From CAYXLI01 sp964464925 (lineage in GTDB: Bacteria > Acidobacteriota > Terriglobia > Bryobacterales > Bryobacteraceae), in NCBI GenBank assembly GCA_964464925.1, contig CAYXLI010000004.1, positions 62,001 to 126,000 on the forward strand: 64,000 nt of DNA, in the 5' to 3' direction. A program made the position numbers and the translations under genes. The notes under the pieces were generated by a model that did not search any database, had not been told where the DNA came from, and saw only the letters and a list, made by a program, of their open reading frames with translations. Of the stretch, positions 61,506 to 64,000 are shown in pieces (positions within the stretch are counted from its first letter, which is position 1; each line of letters opens with the position of its first letter).

Positions 61506-62365
61506 CGTTCCCCCCAACTCAATTTTTCTCTGAGGACATCGAAGAAGAGCATCCTTGGCGGGCGAATCAAGTGAATCGCCTGATCCGAACGCCTGCACAC
61601 GACCCGGTCTTCTTGCTGCAACAGGGTACCTACCTGTCCATCGATGGTGAGGTACGCAGTCTCATGGGCCGCGTGTGAAACCAGTTGGATGATGCTCTCG
61701 TCCGGCACAATCACGGGCCGGTTTGTCAACATGTGCGGGCAGATCGGCGTGATGCAAAGTGCCGCTACTGAGGGGAACACGATCGGCCCGCCGGCGGAAA
61801 GTGAGTACGCGGTGGAACCCGTCGGCGTCGAAACAATTAACCCGTCCGCTTTGTACTGGCAGACGAAATGATTGTCGACGTGCGTCTCCACATCGATCAT
61901 TCGTGCAAGCGCCGCCTTCGTCACGACAACGTCGTTCAGCGCTTCATACTTCGCTATGCGCTCCTGCTGGCGCCACAGCTCGCAATGGAGCATGCGGCGC
62001 AGCGCAATCCTATGTTCACCGCGAAGCGCTCTCTCGAGCTCCGGATATAACTCCTCAACGGAAATCGCGGTTAGAAATCCAAGACCACCCAAATTGACTG
62101 CAAAGAGCGGAATATCGCGTCCGGCAATTGCGCGCGCCGCGGACAGCAACGTCCCATCCCCCCCCAATACAATCAGAAACTCGCATTCGTCGGGAACTTC
62201 TTCTCTCGGCACCCCGTCGGAAGCGTCCAGGTATTCGGCAGTTTCCCGATCGTAGCGGACCGTAATCTTGCGCTGCTGCAGCCACTCGATCAGTTCGGGG
62301 ATAAGGTGCTTGGCTTGCTCGCCGCCGGGCTTCGAGATGATGCCGATCCGCCTAATGAGATGCAT
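61502..62365 (-). CDS. nadK: NAD kinase
   Basis: A 287-residue enzyme phosphorylating NAD to NADP. From ATG at 62365 (MHLIRRIGIISKPGGEQA). The LGGDGTLLSAARAI loop is the GGDG signature, and LYPELERALRGEHRI, DGLIVSTPTGSTAYSLSAGGPIV and CPHMLTNRPVIVP are typical of the family. It overlaps tlyA by 14 nt and the symporter by 4 nt. Length is standard. Confidence 0.96.
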   Translation of the reverse strand: MHLIRRIGIISKPGGEQAKHLIPELIEWLQQRKITVRYDRETAEYLDASDGVPREEVPDECEFLIVLGGDGTLLSAARAIAGRDIPLFAVNLGGLGFLTAISVEELYPELERALRGEHRIALRRMLHCELWRQQERIAKYEALNDVVVTKAALARMIDVETHVDNHFVCQYKADGLIVSTPTGSTAYSLSAGGPIVFPSVAALCITPICPHMLTNRPVIVPDESIIQLVSHAAHETAYLTIDGQVGTLLQQEDRVVCRRSDQAIHLIRPPRMLFFDVLREKLSWGER

Positions 62366-63074
62366 GCAGCAGGAACTCCCGATTGCCTTCCGCGCCCAGG
62401 ATCGGGCTGTCCATGATCTCTGTGCGGAAGCCCAACTCCTCCACGGCAAACCGAACCTTGTCGCATGCTGACTGGTGCAAAGCAGGATCCCTGACTACCC
62501 CGCCCTTGCCCACGTCGTGCCGGCCAACCTCGAACTGCGGCTTCACCAGCACCACCATCTCGCCTTCTTCGCGTAGAACCGACACCATGCCCGGAAGCAC
62601 CAGGGTGACCGATATGAAACTCAAGTCGCACACAGCCAGGCGGCACAGTTCGCCCAAATCCTCAGGCCTGAGGAAACGGGCATTGAACTGCTCCATTACT
62701 TTCACCCGCGCATCATTCCGCAGCTTCCAATCGAGTTGCCCGGTGCCTGAATCGATGCAGTAGACGCGCGCCGCTCCATGCTGCAGCAAGCAATCGGTAA
62801 ATCCGCCGGTGGAGGAACCTACGTCCACGCACACCCATCCGACCGGATCGATGCCGAATCGCTCCAACGCTGCCTCCAGTTTCAGGCCGCCGCGCCCCAC
62901 ATACCGGAGCGGCTGCAGGACCTCGATCGCCGCATCGCCGGACACTACCTGCCCGGCCTTCTGGGCCTTCTGCCCGTCGACCATCACTTGCCCGGCCAGG
63001 ATCAACGCTTGCGCTTTCTGCCGCGACTCGGCCAATCCACGATCGGTGAGCAACTGATCGATCCGTACTTTCAT
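62352..63074 (-). CDS. tlyA: rRNA 2'-O-methyltransferase TlyA (hemolysin A family)
   Basis: A 240-residue protein. Residues 1-60 are an S4 RNA-binding domain (MKVRIDQLLTDRGLAESRQKAQALILAGQVMVDGQ), then an FtsJ-like Rossmann methyltransferase with VDVGSSTGGFTDCLLQHGAARVYCIDSGTGQLDWKL as the SAM motif, and CDLSFISVTLVLPGM. It modifies 16S and 23S rRNA and is the determinant of capreomycin sensitivity in mycobacteria. It overlaps ispA by 4 nt. The neighbourhood (xseB, ispA, nadK) is the usual one. Confidence 0.95.
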   Translation of the reverse strand: MKVRIDQLLTDRGLAESRQKAQALILAGQVMVDGQKAQKAGQVVSGDAAIEVLQPLRYVGRGGLKLEAALERFGIDPVGWVCVDVGSSTGGFTDCLLQHGAARVYCIDSGTGQLDWKLRNDARVKVMEQFNARFLRPEDLGELCRLAVCDLSFISVTLVLPGMVSVLREEGEMVVLVKPQFEVGRHDVGKGGVVRDPALHQSACDKVRFAVEELGFRTEIMDSPILGAEGNREFLLHASH

Positions 63075-63955
63075 GCTTTTCGTGTCACGATCATGTCGGC
63101 GATCTCCCGCAGACGGTCCGCACCCGGCCCGAACATTTCCAGCGATTTATGTGCTTTCTGCCGCTCCCGCTCAGCCATCTCGCGGGATTTCGCCAAACCA
63201 TATACGGCGGGAAATGTAATCTTGCCCTGCTCGGCGTCTTTGCCCGCCGTTTTGCCAAGAGTCTCGGAAGGCTGCTCCACATCCAGAATGTCATCCACAA
63301 TCTGGAACGCCAGCCCGATATGGTCTCCGTAGCAGGAGATCGCGCTTAGCTGCGCGTCGGAAGCGCCGGCGTAAATTGCACCCATGCGCACACTCGCCCG
63401 CAGCAACGCCCCTGTCTTCGCGCGATGAATCATCTCGAGCAATTCCGCAGTGGGTGGTTCGCCCTCTCCCTCGATATCGTGGACTTGCCCGCCAATCATT
63501 CCGCCCACAGTACCCGATGCAACGGCCAGTTCTTCCACCAGGCGGATCTTCTTCGCCGAATCCACGTGGGGCAATTGCGCCAGCACCTGGAACGACGCTG
63601 TCAGCAGCGAATCCCCGGCTAGAATTGCCATCGCCTCACCAAACACCTTGTGATTGGTCGGCCGTCCGCGCCGCAGATCGTCGTTATCCAACGCCGGCAG
63701 ATCGTCATGAATGAGCGAGTACGTGTGGATCATCTCGAGCGTGCAAGCCGCATTCTCCACACCTTCGTACTCGCCGCCCACGGCCCGGGCCGCTTCCATG
63801 CAGAGGATTGGGCGGACGCGCTTGCCGCCCGCGAACACGCTATAACGCATCGCACGATGGATGGTTTCAGGAGGAACATTCTCGAGCGGGATCCACCGCT
63901 CTAAAGCCCGATCGACAACGGCCGTCTGTTGTTGCAGGTATTCCGAAAGCGTCAT
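63071..63955 (-). CDS. ispA: Polyprenyl diphosphate synthase IspA (farnesyl/geranylgeranyl type)
   Basis: A 294-residue all-helical enzyme. First Asp-rich motif HDDLPALDNDDLRRGRPTNH, second FQIVDDILDVEQPSETLGK, with GGKRVRPILCMEAARAV near the start and GVENAACTLEMIHTYSLIHDD. The DDxxxxD first motif with two inserted residues indicates a type II, short-chain bacterial FPP synthase. It condenses IPP with DMAPP/GPP. ATG at 63955 shares GCATGA with the stop of the preceding partial gene, a 4-nt overlap. Confidence 0.95.
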   Translation of the reverse strand: MTLSEYLQQQTAVVDRALERWIPLENVPPETIHRAMRYSVFAGGKRVRPILCMEAARAVGGEYEGVENAACTLEMIHTYSLIHDDLPALDNDDLRRGRPTNHKVFGEAMAILAGDSLLTASFQVLAQLPHVDSAKKIRLVEELAVASGTVGGMIGGQVHDIEGEGEPPTAELLEMIHRAKTGALLRASVRMGAIYAGASDAQLSAISCYGDHIGLAFQIVDDILDVEQPSETLGKTAGKDAEQGKITFPAVYGLAKSREMAERERQKAHKSLEMFGPGADRLREIADMIVTRKA

Positions 63956-64000
63956 GCTTTCCCCGGCTTGAACGGTTCAGCCTGCACCTTATTGTTCTTG
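63952..64000 (-). CDS. xseB: Probable XseB (exonuclease VII small subunit), C-terminal end
   Basis: Only 15 codons and the stop are in the window (KNNKVQAEPFKPGKA). The stop overlaps the ispA start (ATGA). The gene order xseB-ispA-tlyA-nadK is common in bacteria, and a short charged tail like this is usual for XseB. The identification rests on context only. Confidence 0.5.
   Translation of the reverse strand, partial: KNNKVQAEPFKPGKA

Noticed and set aside
1..64000. CRISPR array, prophage, insertion sequence or replication origin
   Set aside because: No regularly spaced repeats, integrase, transposase, phage structural gene or DnaA-box cluster was recognised by eye.

Overview
The window looks like chromosomal DNA of an acidobacterium, most likely of the Solibacter/Bryobacter lineage. 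This is inferred from GC-rich, densely packed genes, three proteins with the TIGR03437-type Ig-like C-terminal domain that is characteristic of Solibacter, a PEP-CTERM protein, carboxypeptidase-regulatory-like repeat proteins and the STGP/HGL family. No rRNA or tRNA gene, CRISPR array, insertion sequence or prophage was recognised. Most of the window is ordinary core and lifestyle genome.

Layout. 1-4935 (mostly plus): end of a DUF2127 membrane protein, a PEP-CTERM surface protein, a PiuC-like Fe(II) hydroxylase, a trigger-factor-like protein without its isomerase domain, a TMTC-like membrane protein with TPRs, and an STGP/HGL protein. A 34-nt palindromic repeat forms the stop region of two of these genes. 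4932-12203 (minus): ABC exporter, then (in transcription order) a beta-barrel protein, a small secreted protein, secA and a membrane-anchored protein. The small secreted protein 60 nt upstream of secA sits exactly where secM sits in E. coli. 12448-20496: an ankyrin/CxxCH/toroid fusion, a Tat-type TIM-barrel enzyme, an SMR transporter, DUF1697, a YfcE-like phosphoesterase, mutY and two related choice-of-anchor-V/TIGR03437 surface proteins. 20577-25521: a two-gene cassette coding for a leaderless subtilisin fused to an HExxH metallopeptidase, followed by a ComEC-like metallo-beta-lactamase-fold protein. This is the best candidate for an undescribed system here. 25567-29471: a TIGR03437 protein, a VirB10-like protein, purC, cvpA and a class A beta-lactamase-like serine hydrolase.

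29479-40900 is an envelope-biogenesis block: an active/inactive pair of secreted M16 peptidases, and divergently a large Omp85 (BamA/TamA) protein, a SurA-N-like chaperone lacking parvulin domains, and TamB. 40875-51298: an orphan hybrid-sensing histidine kinase with OB-like periplasmic repeats, an exported esterase, a DUF892 ferritin-like stress protein, Ku (without LigD), a MetX-like exported hydrolase, an M49-like lipoprotein peptidase, a PilZ protein and an Ig-like repeat protein. 51399-54327 is the flagellar set flgM-flgN-flgK-flgL. 54335-64000: a YdjM-like hydrolase and a diacylglycerol-kinase-like protein (minus), then ligA, a DedA protein and an exported enolase-superfamily enzyme (plus), then a minus-strand housekeeping operon xseB(partial)-ispA-tlyA-nadK-dicarboxylate symporter joined by 4-14 nt overlaps.

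Gene packing is tight: many translationally coupled ATGA/GTGA overlaps, several convergent gene pairs that overlap at their 3' ends, and one divergent pair that overlaps at its 5' ends. Functions are assigned by reading motifs, without database searches.
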